A stretch of DNA of 64,000 bases, from the NCBI GenBank assembly GCA_029531795.1, contig JAPEIS010000001.1:7502001-7566000 (forward strand). The letters are read 5' to 3'. This document shows, piece after piece, positions 13,239 to 25,497 of this stretch. The notes beneath the pieces were generated by a model, which saw nothing but the letters and a program-made list of their open reading frames with translations, did not search any database and was not told where the DNA came from. The stretch's first letter is position 1; each line of letters starts with the position of its first letter. Origin of the DNA: Sclerotinia nivalis (lineage: Eukaryota; Ascomycota; Leotiomycetes; Helotiales; Sclerotiniaceae). The translations under genes were made by a program, and so were the position numbers.

Positions 13239-15954
13239 ATGAATCGACCAGGTATGAGCCCTTGAATTCTCTTTTCCCCCCACAACTGCCCCGCTGCACG
13301 GCTGCGAGAGAGAAGGGGGACAGTTTGCATTGGATGATGCCTCAAATGCGAGAGGAGACAGAATTCAAAAGGATACAGGGCCTTGTGAATAGTCAGCATA
13401 TATAGATTTTGTAGGATTTGGACTGTGCGTGGGGCGCGGAGATATTGTAGGAGCTCTGCATGTAGTTGGATTTTACAGCTCGATAAAACCGGATGAGAGT
13501 GCTTCAGTGAAGGGGTGATCGCTTGATCTACTGGTACAATTTGAAGGGATACAATTGAGTTCGGGCGTCCCGTGCTGAAGGGAGCACTTTGGTAGCTAGA
13601 AAGTGTTTGGTCGCATCAACCCGCAAACATCATGAAGCTTTCATTGGACATTTTCTGCCGCAGGCCTACTCACGGAATTGTGCTGACCTTTTTTTCTCAG
13701 GTGTAGGACCGCAGGCAATGCGTGGCATACCCAGTGGATTCCCAAATCAACAACAAATGCAGAATAGGAATGTATCAAGCAGGATACCGCCCGGTGGGAA
13801 AATGGGTACGATTCATACCCCCATGTTAAAATAATATAGGAAGACTTCATGTATACTGATGTTTGTCGATAATTTCTAGCAAACAATGGAGCGACATGGG
13901 CGTTTGGAGGTGTACCGATGGGAGGAGCGGGTCTAGGAAATCCACGTCCAAATAATGGACCTATGACAAGCTTTGCACAAACAATAGGAGGGTCTTCACA
14001 ACCAGCGACACCACTCGATTTGTCGTAAGTCATTGCCTACTTTTGTTTTTGTACTTCGCCCCTAGGGTTCGTTTGAAAGTATCTCTTCCTCCTGCTGGTT
14101 CTCCTTCTTCTGCACATCAACTCAATAATGAACGAAACTCGTTCCTCAAAAGATGGTGGTCTTTTGCGTCCATATTCTCCCCGAAGGTATAATTTTCCAA
14201 AGATCTTCAAATCTGTGCAAACACAGTTTCGTGTGTTACAGATATATCATTTATAGCTCTGGCGCTTGGCACAGTTTATGCTATCGGTTCAATCCGCCTC
14301 AGTTCTATTAATTTTCTTCTCAATATTGCAAAGCTTCATGGTTGAATTTGCTAACATTGCTAACATTGTTTTAGTGAGTTCCCTTCACTATCAGGAAACC
14401 AGCCCCAACACAATCAATCAACATGGGGAGCGGCAGGAGCGCGTAATATTGGTCCATCAGCAAATATACGATTACAGCAATCAGCTGGATTATCCGCGCA
14501 ACATGCTGCTCAGCAACAGCAGCAGCAGCAACAGCAAGATGAGCTCTTCAACTCATCAACTCAATTATCGAATAATTCTGGAGGGTTCAGATTTGGAGCC
14601 CAAAGTGCAGTTGGTCAGTCGTCACAGCCGAGCAGCGCAGATGACTTCCCACCTTTGAGAAATTCAAATGGAGAGATCGGCCAAGATCGCGGTTCCGGTC
14701 TATTACAGAATGTGGGGTTTGGAGGCGGTGGAGGATTAGGATTTGGTTCTGGCAACCCACCCCAGCAAGCCAGAAGTAATGGTCTTTTAAACGCATTATC
14801 TGGTGGTAGTCGAGTTGCACCAGGTAACAGAGTTGCTTCACCAGCAAGTTTGTCAGGTGAATAACTACCGATGATGATTGGGTGATGTATTATTGTAATT
14901 CTCGGCTAATTTTGATTATTATTCAGGCCCATCCACAAACAGATCCCCAATAGACTCCAGCCGCCAAGGTCTATCCAACCTTGGAGAGAACGAAGCTGGG
15001 GTAAGATGGGGGCTCCTCTGAATTATTGAACTTCTGCTGATCAATTTGCGCAGGGCTTTCCAAACACGAATTTTGGCTCATCGAATCCCATACCACTCCG
15101 AGAAGACAACGATCAACAATTCAATATGCCTACCGCAACCAGCTCGCGACCTGATGGTCCATCAACCCTAACTCAAGCACAGGAACTCGACCCTAGTTCT
15201 GCGCAGAGAAATGCCGAGAATGCCGATTCTAAAGTACAAGATCCATTAGCTCACATGAGTAATACCGACAGGTTTGGACTTAAGGGGTTTTCCTATATGA
15301 TGAACAACTTCCCTGACTATGCTGCTCTTGTTACTGGAACCGATATCAACCACCTAGGTCTCGATTTACATTCTGAGCAGTAAGTTATAACTTGATAGCC
15401 TTCTGCCTTTCAGAATAATACTCCAGCCATGCTAACAATTACAAGACCCATCTCGAACCAAATTTACTCTCTCTGGGATAACGAGCCACCGCGACCAGAT
15501 GTCGCCCGTTTCAATCTACCTGAGTGTTATCGTGTTCTGAATGTTGCCCCTCTCGAAAGCAAGATGCCCAGCTTCAACGAAGAAGCCCTATTGTTCATGT
15601 TCTACAGTAATCCCGGTGACAAGCAGCAGCTCATGGCAGCTAGGGAGCTGTAAGTAGAGTATCCATCACTTACCAGGCCATTTGCTAATATTTATATCTC
15701 TTGACAGTGGCAATCGAAACTGGCGTTATCACAAAAAAATGCAAGTTTGGCTTACCAAAGATGATTTGATGGTCCCCCGCCAACTTACTCAACAAATGGA
15801 GCAAGGCTATTATATCTTCTTCGATGTCAAGACTTGGTCAAGACAACGAGTAAGTTTTCATACACCATATGCATAGTATAGTTTACTGATATGGCTTTAG
15901 CGTGAATTCACATTGTCTTATGATGATTTAGAGAGGGTTGAGGATCGATTTTAA
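13239..15954 (+). CDS. NOT2: NOT2/CDC36, CCR4-NOT complex subunit
   Basis: Subunit of the CCR4-NOT complex, which deadenylates mRNA and modulates transcription. By hand splicing there are nine exons: 13239-13251, 13701-13805, 13880-14024, 14375-14856, 14927-15000, 15054-15379, 15446-15649, 15708-15849 and 15901-15954. They give 514 residues with all phases consistent. The first coding exon carries only MNRP plus one base and is followed by a 449-nt intron; intron 3 is 350 nt. The N-terminal half is Gly/Ser/Asn/Gln-rich with a glutamine run near residue 140. The C-terminal NOT2/3/5 domain (about 380-510) contains PISNQIYSLWDNEPPRPD, NRNWRYHKKMQVWLT and a final YDDLERVEDRF. Family assignment is very secure. 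The very short first exon is the least certain part. Confidence 0.93.
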
Positions 15955-17147
15955 TCTATCCAAAATTCCAAGTCAAATCCAGTCTCTCTTATCGACCGGT
16001 AGAATCCTACTTTTTGATGAATACCGCACATATCGATCAGAGCAAACATGCATAACCTCATGAGACTGAATACATAGCATGCTCGTTTCTCTAATTACTA
16101 TGGCTCACTAGTTGTATTTTGCTGTGGGGCGCAAGGCCAATGCATACATGGGGCTTGGCTTTCTTTTTTAGCGGTGTACATAGGAGGGCTTAATTTGCTC
16201 AGGCTTCTGGACTCTTTTATGGCTGGCTGGCGTTTCAATTATGAAGCTTCTGGAAGGCTCGGTGGAAGGTTGCGGGTATGACAGGCAGATCAAGAGATAT
16301 GGCATATCGATAAAATGGATTCTGCGTTGCCTTAATTTGATGTCTAGCTGTTATTTAGGGTGACGAATTGTACAATGCTTGCTGTGAATATCATATGCGT
16401 TGCGGTGCTTATGGCGTGAAGAGTATAACAGACTAATCTCCCCCTCTGTCTTTCCCAGTAGATCCAATCTCGACCGAATTCTTTCCATATCAGAAAATTT
16501 ATTGCGAATAGGTAGGTATCCATCATAAATCAATGAATGAATGATACGAGTTAACTAACCTCCAGTTAAGAAAAAAAAAAAGAGCGATGAAACTTAAATA
16601 GGGAATCGGGAATCGGGAACTGAAAAAGCCCATGGTTGAATTGTGTTGTATTGTATCCTTTGAATATTTCGTTTATTCATTAGGTATTGACTGCTGTTTG
16701 GTACGCATATCTTCGAGTATGCTGGAGGGTTCTTGTTTAATTTCTTTTGATTTTGTTTGTGGAGAATGTTTAGCTGTTGGGTAGGTATATGGGATAGGTA
16801 TATGAGTAGGGATATGGAATAGGTATATGGAATAGATACATTAAGATATGATAGAGTAAATATGTACATGAAAACGAAAAGTTCAATTTATTTTAAATAT
16901 CTCTTTCGCCTTTATTTAGGTAGGTAAGGTAGGTAAATAGGTATTCTTGACTTCAAATCAAGTTCAAGTCAAGTCTAGCTTCCGGGGTCCCATCCAGTAA
17001 CCTTACTTTTGCTACATCTGAAAATATACTGTAAATATACAATATATACAATATATACAAAGAAATAGAAATCGAAATAAAACCCCGAAACATCCAAATC
17101 AAACCAAGCTATCTTATCCCATAGCAGCCAGTCCATAATACATTAAA
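15955..17147. other. convergent intergenic region
   Basis: About 1.2 kb between the 3' ends of NOT2 (plus) and the rhodopsin-type gene (minus). It contains a poly-A run near 16566, imperfect GGTATATGG/GGAATAGGTATATG repeats at about 16780-16850 and a run of TAGGTAGGTAAGGTAGG at about 16917-16935. Small ORFs are on both strands with no motif. It probably holds the two 3' UTRs. Confidence 0.6.
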
Positions 17148-19055
17148 TTATTTTCTTTCCTCATCAATATGTTCCTCTTCCACTTCTACCGTTCGCACTA
17201 CATCGATATGGATATCCCATCCTCCTTCTCTCTCTTTTTCTTTCTCTTTCTGTCGTCGAGATTCTTGAGTACTGGTTGCGTGGAAATTTTGATTTTGATT
17301 TTCTCTTTCTCTATCTCTTCCTCGTTCTCGATTCCGTCGTAGTGATCCGATTATTCCTCGGCTTAAGGTGGAATTATTGGTATGAGTAGTGCCATTGGTA
17401 TTGGCGTTATCATTACTATCCCCGTCCAAAGCTACGAAAGGCGCGTTTCCCAGTTCCTCATCCATGGTCCCCTTCATGCGATTACTACTCGTCGTACTAG
17501 TAAAGCTCGATAGTTCGAAGATACTCGTGCCGATTGTACGATCGTAGAGGGAATCATCGGCGCTCAGAGGCGTTTTTGAATTTTGGCTGTGGAGGACTTT
17601 GGAATGGACTTTCGGCGATTTGGATGTGGAGGTGATGCCGAAACGGGGGCTTGCGAGGTTTTCGCCTTTGGAATTGTATCTAGGAGTGAAGTTTCGGGGG
17701 GAGAGAGAGGCGCGAGAGGCGCGAGAGCTGCACGATGGATGCGAGTTGAAGAGTTTGGGGATGTAGGTTACGAAGAAGGCTTTGGTGGCGGGGATTGAGG
17801 TGCAGATCTGGCGAGAGCACGTGTTAGAATTTGGTGGAGGACAGTGGGAGAAAAGGTGAGAGGAGATGATATGGTGTGAGATGGTGGGTGAAAACTTACA
17901 ATTCCAATATACAATTCCACGGCTGCGGTAACCCATACGGGATATGAAGCCCATACTTGATCCCATACTTGCGTAACTTTATACATGTAGTAAGTGCGGA
18001 TGATACCTGCGAAACAGGAGAGGAAGCCGAGGGTGAAGAGGAAGGATACGATGAGGCTCTGGCGGCGGGGAAGATTGGTTGAGTACTTGATTAATGTTGT
18101 TAGAACTTGGATCTGAGTATGAAAGGAGCCAGAGGAGTGAGAGGTGACTAACCACAGTACGGATAGGAAGGAGAACGACTAAGAAGTCGGTAAGAGTATT
18201 GACGATTCCAGCGAGTAGGAGTGTTGAAGACTGATCTATGCAGTTTGGTTGAGGATCTTTAGTCACTTTCCAGTAATCCTGTGGGGGTCTATGGGACCGT
18301 TAGTATATCATTCTACCTCGACCTACTGTTTCCCAGCTCTTCTCATCATATCAAACTTAACGGGAAAGGTCGTTTAATAACTAACCTACATTGGAACACC
18401 AACACGATACAAAACAAGCCTCCTTGTAAGCCTACTACACAAATAGCACCCATAGTAACCCTTCTCCAAAACATCGAGGCACTGGTCAACATGCGACGGA
18501 CAAGCATTAACATGGATAGTTTGGTGAGGGTACATGCGGATGCAAACATGATCTCTATTAACAAGACCATTTTGAGTCCGAATTCGACATGGCTGTTGGG
18601 GATATCGTACTAGATATTTTGTTAGTGATGAATAGAGGGGTTTATATGGTGAGGGAAGACCCGTACTTGATGTCTAGTCCACATAAATTTGATATCTGCC
18701 AGCAGACTCAGAACAAAGAACCCAGTGGTGGGTATCTACATCCTCATCTCATTAGCCTTCCATTCATTTATATTGAATCCAACCCCTCTTAACATCCAGA
18801 CTTTAGCCAAGACAAAGGTAAACCAACCATAGCAAACAAAATCATTATGTCATCCGCCCCAAACGAGGCTCTCAACCTCGTCCTCGTCCATATCCTCAAT
18901 GCCATGAAGCAACATAAAATTATGTATAGTACGATATTCAGTATAACATTCCCATATCCATGTGTTTCTGGATCAACATAATTTGGTGTAGGCCATGAGG
19001 CTACTACCCACGCGGGAGGTTGTTGCATATTGCTTATTTGTGACTTCAGGCGCAA
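17148..19055 (-). CDS. PTH11-like integral membrane protein (fungal rhodopsin domain)
   Basis: Predicted seven-helix plasma-membrane protein of the fungal rhodopsin-domain family, which includes PTH11-type putative receptors. By hand splicing the exons are 18828-19055, 18667-18735, 18386-18609, 18153-18288, 17900-18112 and 17148-17807, giving 509 residues with consistent phases. Family hallmarks in order: WPTPNYVDPETHGYG before helix 1, SFGADDIMILFAM, IPTTGFFVLSLLADIKFMW, CTLTKLSMLMLVRRM, a DYWKVTKDPQPNC loop, TDFLVVLLPIRTV, then VELYIGIICTSIPATKAFF closing the bundle. The cytosolic tail of about 200 residues is Ser/Asn-rich and then strongly charged (Arg/Glu). The donor after exon 1 is GTTGGT, chosen because it alone keeps phase 0. 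The start could be at 19028 instead. No CFEM domain is present, unlike PTH11 itself. Ligand unknown. Confidence 0.88.
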
Positions 19056-20566
19056 ATGGAGGCTCGATGTGGAAAGGAAATGGAAGGAAAGGAAAGTATA
19101 GTATAGATCAAAGAAGAGAAGAAAAGGTTGTGGAGTTTGATGTGAGAAATACTACTGGCTAGTATTCAATAGTATCTAAACGTTCAAACGATAGTAAGAT
19201 GCATGTGGATATCATCGATACATCAAGCAAAGATGTGTGTAACAAGGACCAACCAGTAAGATGAGCAACATGCATCAGAGACAAAAATCGATGAAAGCAA
19301 AAACCAAAAGAGAAAGATAGGGTTTGTAAACAATCCGAAAGGGCACTAGGGGATCGGAGCCAAAAGCTTTTGCGGTTAAGCACTCTCGCTGTGACCATAG
19401 GATCCATCAAGCACAAACCACTTTTTGCACTTGGTCCTGCCATTTCTCTCTTTGACACAGCCTTTGGCGCGCCGCTTAACGGATACTCATGACTCTTTTG
19501 ATGGAGAGAGCATGCGGAGAATCCTTGCTGTCCGCAACCCATTGTCCAATCCCAGATACGGTAAAGAAAAGTTCAAACGATGGTTCATGTCATGTAGGAG
19601 TAATTATCTCCGTTAGAAAAACAATCCGTACAGACTTCGAAGGCCGCGCATCTATCCCCATGCTGATAGATAATAATGTAATTAATTACATAGACGGGGC
19701 ATAATGGTCGGCCGATACCTTAATATATCAAATCGATTATCCTTTTCATGGGATTGGTTGAATAGATGTACTTGTATTTCACATGATTGAGCCGGAAAGA
19801 ATTTGACCCACTTTCATTCATCCTAACAATTCTCGTGGTCAGATTTGCCGTGCATAACTTAAAAACGGTGATGTTATAGAAATATACCTATAAATATGCC
19901 CCAAATGATATACTGTATACTATAGGTACTTTGTCCAAGCGTACCTAGTTAGTAACCACTAGGTAATATAGGTAATACGGAGTAGTTTCCCATCTATAAC
20001 TATCCTCCACCTTCTAGAGCTCTATGACCTCGCGAGCACACCACTTGGGATGAAAAGATCGTTCGATTTCGACCACAAGCTTTTGCCCCATCAAGAAACG
20101 TGCCCTGACTATCACGAAGAGAATCCAGACTTGAAAAGAAAGAGGGATTTTGATAGGTGGCGAGTTTAGCCGGACGTCAGCAAGGTCGGACGAGAACATT
20201 GAAGGTTAAAGTTTCATGTCTGTGTGTATGCACTATGGAAAGGCTCTCGGACTAGACTTGGACTCTATTTTCATAAATGACTCGAGAGAAAAACGTGGTG
20301 AATATGACTTTGTATAAATTGTGGCTCACATTGCGCGATGAACGTCCTAATGTTTCGCGGTTACACTGGGGCCAAATGTTCATTATTCAAATACATACAT
20401 ATTTTGGTTCAAGGTATCTCGCCTAACTGATTTTTCATTTTTGCAGACAGAGCAATTCTGATAGTAAAGTTCATAAATTCCCATGAGCCATGGCCCATGA
20501 ATGAAGGAATCGATAAATGCCCCATGACACATAGGTAAGCTCAATCCTTCATAAATACCAATATAT
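19056..20566. other. intergenic region
   Basis: About 1.5 kb between two minus-strand genes: promoter side of the rhodopsin-type gene and 3' side of TIF35. The longest ORF (127 codons, minus, 19159-19542) has no recognisable motif and overlaps ORFs on the other strand, so I do not call it. No repeats of note. Confidence 0.55.
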
Positions 20567-21600
20567 CTATGTAGCCTTCTTCGCGAATTCGACTCGTAAA
20601 ATCAAGTGCTTGAAACCATAACCATCCATTTTTTCACACGCCTTCGCGGCATCCGATCTCTCCTGGAAACTAATAAATGCGAATCCCTTCGCCAAACCAG
20701 TTTCTCTATCCTTCGCCAAAAAGACTCTTGTGACTCTGCCGAAGCGCTCGAACATATCCCGAAGTTCTTGTTCCTCGGCCATTTCTGAGACCTAATCTGT
20801 ATGTTAGTAAAGTAAATGGGTCTACGGAGCGTGAATAACTTACGTTCGTGACACGTAGAGTCGCTAAGTCATCTCTCTCAAACTTACCACCACCCATTCT
20901 CTCACCACCAGCGGTACCGCCATTTCTGAGATGAGGTGGTACGTATGAAGATTTACCTGCACCAAGACCGCCAGGACCCTCTGGAGTATCTGCGTGGCCA
21001 GCGGCAACGTCGACTGCTCCTTCCTCACCCAAAGGTGCCATTGTGCCCTTGAAGGGACACTTGGCTGTGAAATGCTCTCCGCTACAAATACGACATTTGA
21101 CTTGCTTGTCCTTCAACTTGTTCTTCATAGCTCCGGCATCTGAGACCTCCTCCTTGGCATCCTTTCTCCAGTTCGTACTTGGTCTGAATATGATGTTCTC
21201 TCCTACACTGGTTGTATCCGAAGCAGGCTGAAGTAAAAAATATCAGCTATTAATTCCTCCTTGATCGAAATTCCTGTTGTACTCACCCCCGCAGCATCCT
21301 TTTGGGATAATCCGAACTTGCTCCAGGACTTTCTCTCGGCCACTCTTGGGTTGACGATTTCCTTAACTTTCGTGAATCTGATGCGGCGTGTAGTCTTGAC
21401 CTTCTTTCCATCATCGTTGAACCTCCACGTTACAACCGTTTGTGTGCCATCTTTATTGGTAGTGGTCGTTGACTGTGGGAGCTCGTTGGAATCCTCGAGA
21501 TCCTCATCATCGGCCCAATCCCGATTACTATAATATTTGTTAGATTGTGCTGACGGTTGACTGAAAATATTGAATTTTCTCACTTTGCGACTCTGGACAT
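20567..21600 (-). CDS. TIF35: eIF3g (TIF35), translation initiation factor 3 subunit G
   Basis: RNA-binding subunit of eIF3, acting in scanning and reinitiation on the 40S ribosome in the cytosol. By hand splicing the exons are 21584-21600, 21287-21527, 20844-21227 and 20567-20791, giving 288 residues, close to the usual length. The N-terminus [18 protein letters not shown] is joined across the first intron. Next comes an eIF3g-specific region with [15 protein letters not shown], and a zinc knuckle [13 protein letters not shown] (C-X2-C-X3-H-X4-C). A C-terminal RRM has RNP2 around TLRVTNVSE and RNP1 KGFAFISF, and ends in FAKKAT. The first exon is only 17 nt. Reading on past its donor gives a false start at MRKFNIFSQ. 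Very secure. Confidence 0.95.
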
Positions 21601-22671
21601 TGTGTAGTAGGTACTCTTTGTCTTTGGCGGGGTATCTAATATGAGAATTGCGACCAAGATACGAGCCTTTTACTGTATCAAGCTCTCGTAATTTTCTCTG
21701 CTAAATTCGATGGCAGAGTGATTGATGATGACTTCGATTGTGGGGTGTTCGAAGTTCAACGTGAAGTTCTTATTTAAAATATCGCTTTGAGTGGGCAAAT
21801 TTGCTAGGGCGAGCTTTCGTTATCAAGAATCAGACTAACCACTTCTGGTACTAGTGCGGCAATATTGTCTTCTTCCCCACCGTTCCCCTACAATGCTTTC
21901 GATGCATTTTACCAAGTTTTGTTTGACTTCATCTTGAGAATATTTTATTTATTAAAAAGGAATACCGATTGTATAGCTGGTAGGATTGATCGGACTAGTA
22001 TTGCGACGAGTTTCCTGGTAAAACTCTCCCAGCTCTATGTTAAGAAATTCAACTTCGTTGGATGTGCAGGCCAAATACTTAGTCACCTACCTAGTAGTCA
22101 TAGGGAAGAATAGCAGGATATCGTTAATTACGTGGTCGTAAGTTGCCGCAAGATTTTTCAGATCATTTTCAGATGTCGATTGAATTGGAACTGTTTGTAT
22201 CTACTATGTATTATATATCATGAGTATTATCCTCATAGGGAATGCCTCTACGCGGGGCTAGACCTTAATGTGTCATATGATTAGATTTTGACATAAAGCA
22301 TATATAACAAGAGTCAATAACATCAATGCCATTAGCGATTAGAATTACCAAGTTGAGTCATGAGAGGGGATGTCATATTATTCGTCGTCGTCTTATCCTA
22401 ATTTTTGTACACAGCCAGAGTAATGCCATTTTCCATAATTTTTGCCTCATAACACATTCCATGAACGCTGAAATCTAGCGAACAGCATTGGTTGCTCCAA
22501 CGCCTTTTTGTCCCAAAGCTATGATGAGTAAAAAAAAAATGTATGTGTGACAAGAGAAATCGTTGCTTTATATGCAACATATGAGTACAAAAATACAATG
22601 AATGGTAGCTCTATGTGTGCCCCTGGATATCGCTAAAAGAGTTGAGATGAAATATGCCGGTATTAAATCTT
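21601..22671. other. intergenic region
   Basis: About 1.1 kb between TIF35 and SSC1, both on the minus strand: TIF35 promoter at the left, SSC1 3' UTR at the right. Only short motif-free ORFs. Nothing else seen. Confidence 0.6.
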
Positions 22672-24900
22672 TCAAGGCTTCTTCTCGCCGTCCTTGGCCT
22701 CGCCTTCTGATGCGCTGCCCTCAGTACCTTCTGGCTTGGCCTCTCCGGACTCGGAACGGGCCTTGTGCATCTTGTCGAAGAGGTTCAAGCTGGCCATTTG
22801 GAGCTCGTCGGTCTTCTCCTTCAACTCGGCAGCAGTAACAGTACCTTCTCCGGATTGACTCTTGCTGACAAACTCACGGAGAGCGGTGATCTTCTCACGG
22901 ATGCCATCAGCCTCGGTCTTGTCAAGTCTGTCGGCGAATTCGTTCAAAGCCTTTTCGGTATCGTTAAGAACGCTGTCGGATCTGTTGGCAGCCTCAATGG
23001 CAGCCTTACGCTCCTTATCAGATTCGGCATATCTTTCAGAATCATCAACCATGTTCTGAATTTCAGCATCAGAAAGACCAGAGCCGGAAGCGATGGTGAT
23101 GGAGTGATCCTTGTTGGTAGACTTGTCCTTGGCGTGAACATGGACGATAGCGTCGGCATCAATGTCGAAAGTGACCTCAATTTGAGGAACACCTCTGTGG
23201 GCAGGTGGGATACCAACAAGTTGGAAGTTTCCGAGCATTTTGTTATCGCGGACAAGCTCACGCTCACCTTGATAAACCTTGATCTCGACAGCAGTTTGGA
23301 AATCAGCGGCGGTAGAGAAAATTTGAGATTTCTTGGTTGGGATGGTGGTGTTTCGGTTGATCAATCGAGTGAATACACCTCCGAGTGTCTCAATACCAAG
23401 AGACAATGGTGTAACATCCAAAAGAAGGACATCAGTAACGTTACCAGCGAGGACACCACCTTGGATGGCAGCACCCATGGCAACAGCCTCATCTGGGTTG
23501 ACGGATTTGGCGGGGTCACGACCAAAGATGGACTTGACTGACTCGCTGACCTTTGGCATACGGGTCATTCCACCAACCAAGATAACTTCTTGAATGTCCT
23601 TAGCAGCGAGGTTGGCATCCTTCAAAGCCTTTCGTACTGGCTCAATGGTGCGGGTGATCAATGGATCAACGAGCTTCTCAAGTTGTGATCGAGAGAGCTT
23701 TTGGTTGATGTGCTTTGGTCCGGAAGAGTCGGCAGTGATAAAAGGAAGGTTGATATCAGTTTGCATGGAAGAAGACAACTCGATCTTAGCCTTCTCAGCA
23801 GCTTCACGGATGCGTTGAATAGCCATGCGATCACCGGAGAGATCAATGCCAGAGTCTTTCTTGAATTGTTGAACCAAGTGGCGAACCAAGTGGATATCGA
23901 AATCTTCACCTCCCAAGTGAGTGTCTCCGTTAGTGGATTTGACTTCGAAAACACCCTTTTGAATCTCGAGGACGGAGATATCGAAAGTACCTCCACCCAA
24001 ATCGTAGACAGCGATAATCTTGTCCTCGTCCTTCTCCAAACCATAAGCAAGAGCGGCAGCAGTTGGTTCGTTAACGACTCTGAGAACGTTCAAACCGGCA
24101 ATCTGACCAGCATCCTTGGTGGCTTGACGTTGGGAATCGTTGAAGTAAGCAGGGACAGTAACGACGGCGTTTTGAACAGGCTTGGTAAGATAGGCCTCAG
24201 CGGTTTCCTTCATCTTTTGCAAAACGAATCCACCGATTTGCGATGGAGAGTATTTCTCGCCACGAGCAGAAACCCAAGCATCTCCGTTTGTGTGTTGAAC
24301 GATCTTGTATGGAACCTCCTTGATATCACGTTGAACCTCAGCGTCCGTGAACTTTCGTCCGATCAAACGCTTCGTGGCGAACAAAGTGTTCTCTGGGTTG
24401 ACAACAGCTTGACGCTTTGCAGATACACCGACTAATCTCTCACCATCTTGTGCGAAAGCTACAACTGATGGGGTTGTACGGGCACCTATTCATCGGGTCA
24501 GCGCGGGGTTAAAAGCAACGAGGTGCAAAAAAATTACCTTCTGAGTTCTCGATAATCTTTGCAGTTTGTCCTTCCATCACAGCGACCGCTGAGTTAGTGG
24601 TACCTATCAAAATGTTAATGTGCAATTCGAACAAGCCCGCTTGCCACTGCATAGAATGAACATACCCAAGTCAATACCAATGACTGGTCCCTTAACCTTT
24701 TTATCCGCATCATCTGAGTTCCATCGTCTAGTAAACGATGATCCTAATGGTGTGCGAAGAGGTGCTGAGCGTGTGACGGATGATGTTGCTCTTGGAAGCT
24801 ATTTGGCCAAGAAAAGTTAGCATTTCGTTGATAATGTAATGCTCTTTACTCGACTTTGATACAAGAAACTTACAGCTCTGGAAATTTTGGAAGCAAACAT
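22672..24900 (-). CDS. SSC1: SSC1, mitochondrial Hsp70
   Basis: Matrix Hsp70 chaperone, the import motor ATPase and general folding factor. By hand splicing the exons are 24874-24900, 24666-24798, 24538-24603 and 22672-24485, giving 679 residues with consistent phases. The presequence is basic and Ser/Thr-rich (MFASKISRA, then [16 protein letters not shown]), as expected for matrix targeting. The ATPase domain carries GIDLGTTNS (about 50-58), [19 protein letters not shown] and [12 protein letters not shown]. The substrate-binding domain follows, and the C-terminus is an acidic, Glu/Gly-rich tail. [12 protein letters not shown] and the mitochondrial/DnaK-type [19 protein letters not shown] are present. 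The gene is divergent from the DUF2415 gene and shares a 0.6-kb promoter with it. MDJ1 and PIM1 lie downstream in the window. Very secure. Confidence 0.96.
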
Positions 24901-25497
24901 CTTGATCACTTCTATAGAATAAAACCCCTAATTGCAGAGAGAATTGGATTAGGTAGGAGAAGAAGGAATTGGTAAAAAAATGTATAAATTAGAGGTTTCT
25001 CAAGATTGAGAGGATGGAGGGAGAAAATATAAATCAACGGCGGGCCACAAGGAAAAAAATGTCGTTTTTAGCGTCTTTTTTTTGGTCGATTGATAGGAAT
25101 TGGTAGAACATCATCGAAACTCGCACGTGATAACTTTATCTCGAGAAATACGTTTGTTGATGTGGCAAGGGTATGAGGTATTCAAAATGTGGGCCTACCT
25201 TATGCATTATCCACTTAGAATGTACCAGACTCTTAGTTACCCGAAATTAGTAAGCTGCTTGACGTCGTTTTCGAGCTTCACATTATCAGTCGCAATCACA
25301 GCACTGTATCTGTACACTTTTACCACTTGGTATGCTCCGTATTATTTCTTTCATCTATGGAAGGGAATCTTTAAAAGATTACATCTGAGCATATAAATAA
25401 TAGTCAACATATGCAAGGTTTAACTTTGTTATATTCATCTAAATATTTTGTTTACATTCTGTTGTGCATGGTTGCAACATCTTGAGTGCACGACAGC
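24901..25497. promoter_or_regulatory. divergent promoter region, SSC1 / DUF2415 gene
   Basis: 597 bases between two divergent start codons. At 25106-25123 two GAA units lie in the same orientation exactly 10 bases apart (GAACATCATCGAAACTCG), the register of a gapped heat-shock element, though the intervening TTC units are imperfect. A 98-codon plus-strand ORF at 25100-25396 falls inside and has no motif. Confidence 0.4.

Noticed and set aside
19159..19542. 127-codon minus-strand ORF
   Set aside because: Cys/Ser/Leu-rich without recognisable motif, overlaps opposite-strand ORFs, and sits where a promoter is expected.
22765..24435. Long plus-strand ORFs of up to 258 codons opposite SSC1
   Set aside because: Antisense shadows of the strongly codon-biased Hsp70 reading frame; no motif or splice structure.
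25100..25396. 98-codon ORF between SSC1 and the DUF2415 gene
   Set aside because: Lies in a divergent promoter, aromatic-rich with no family features; probably chance.
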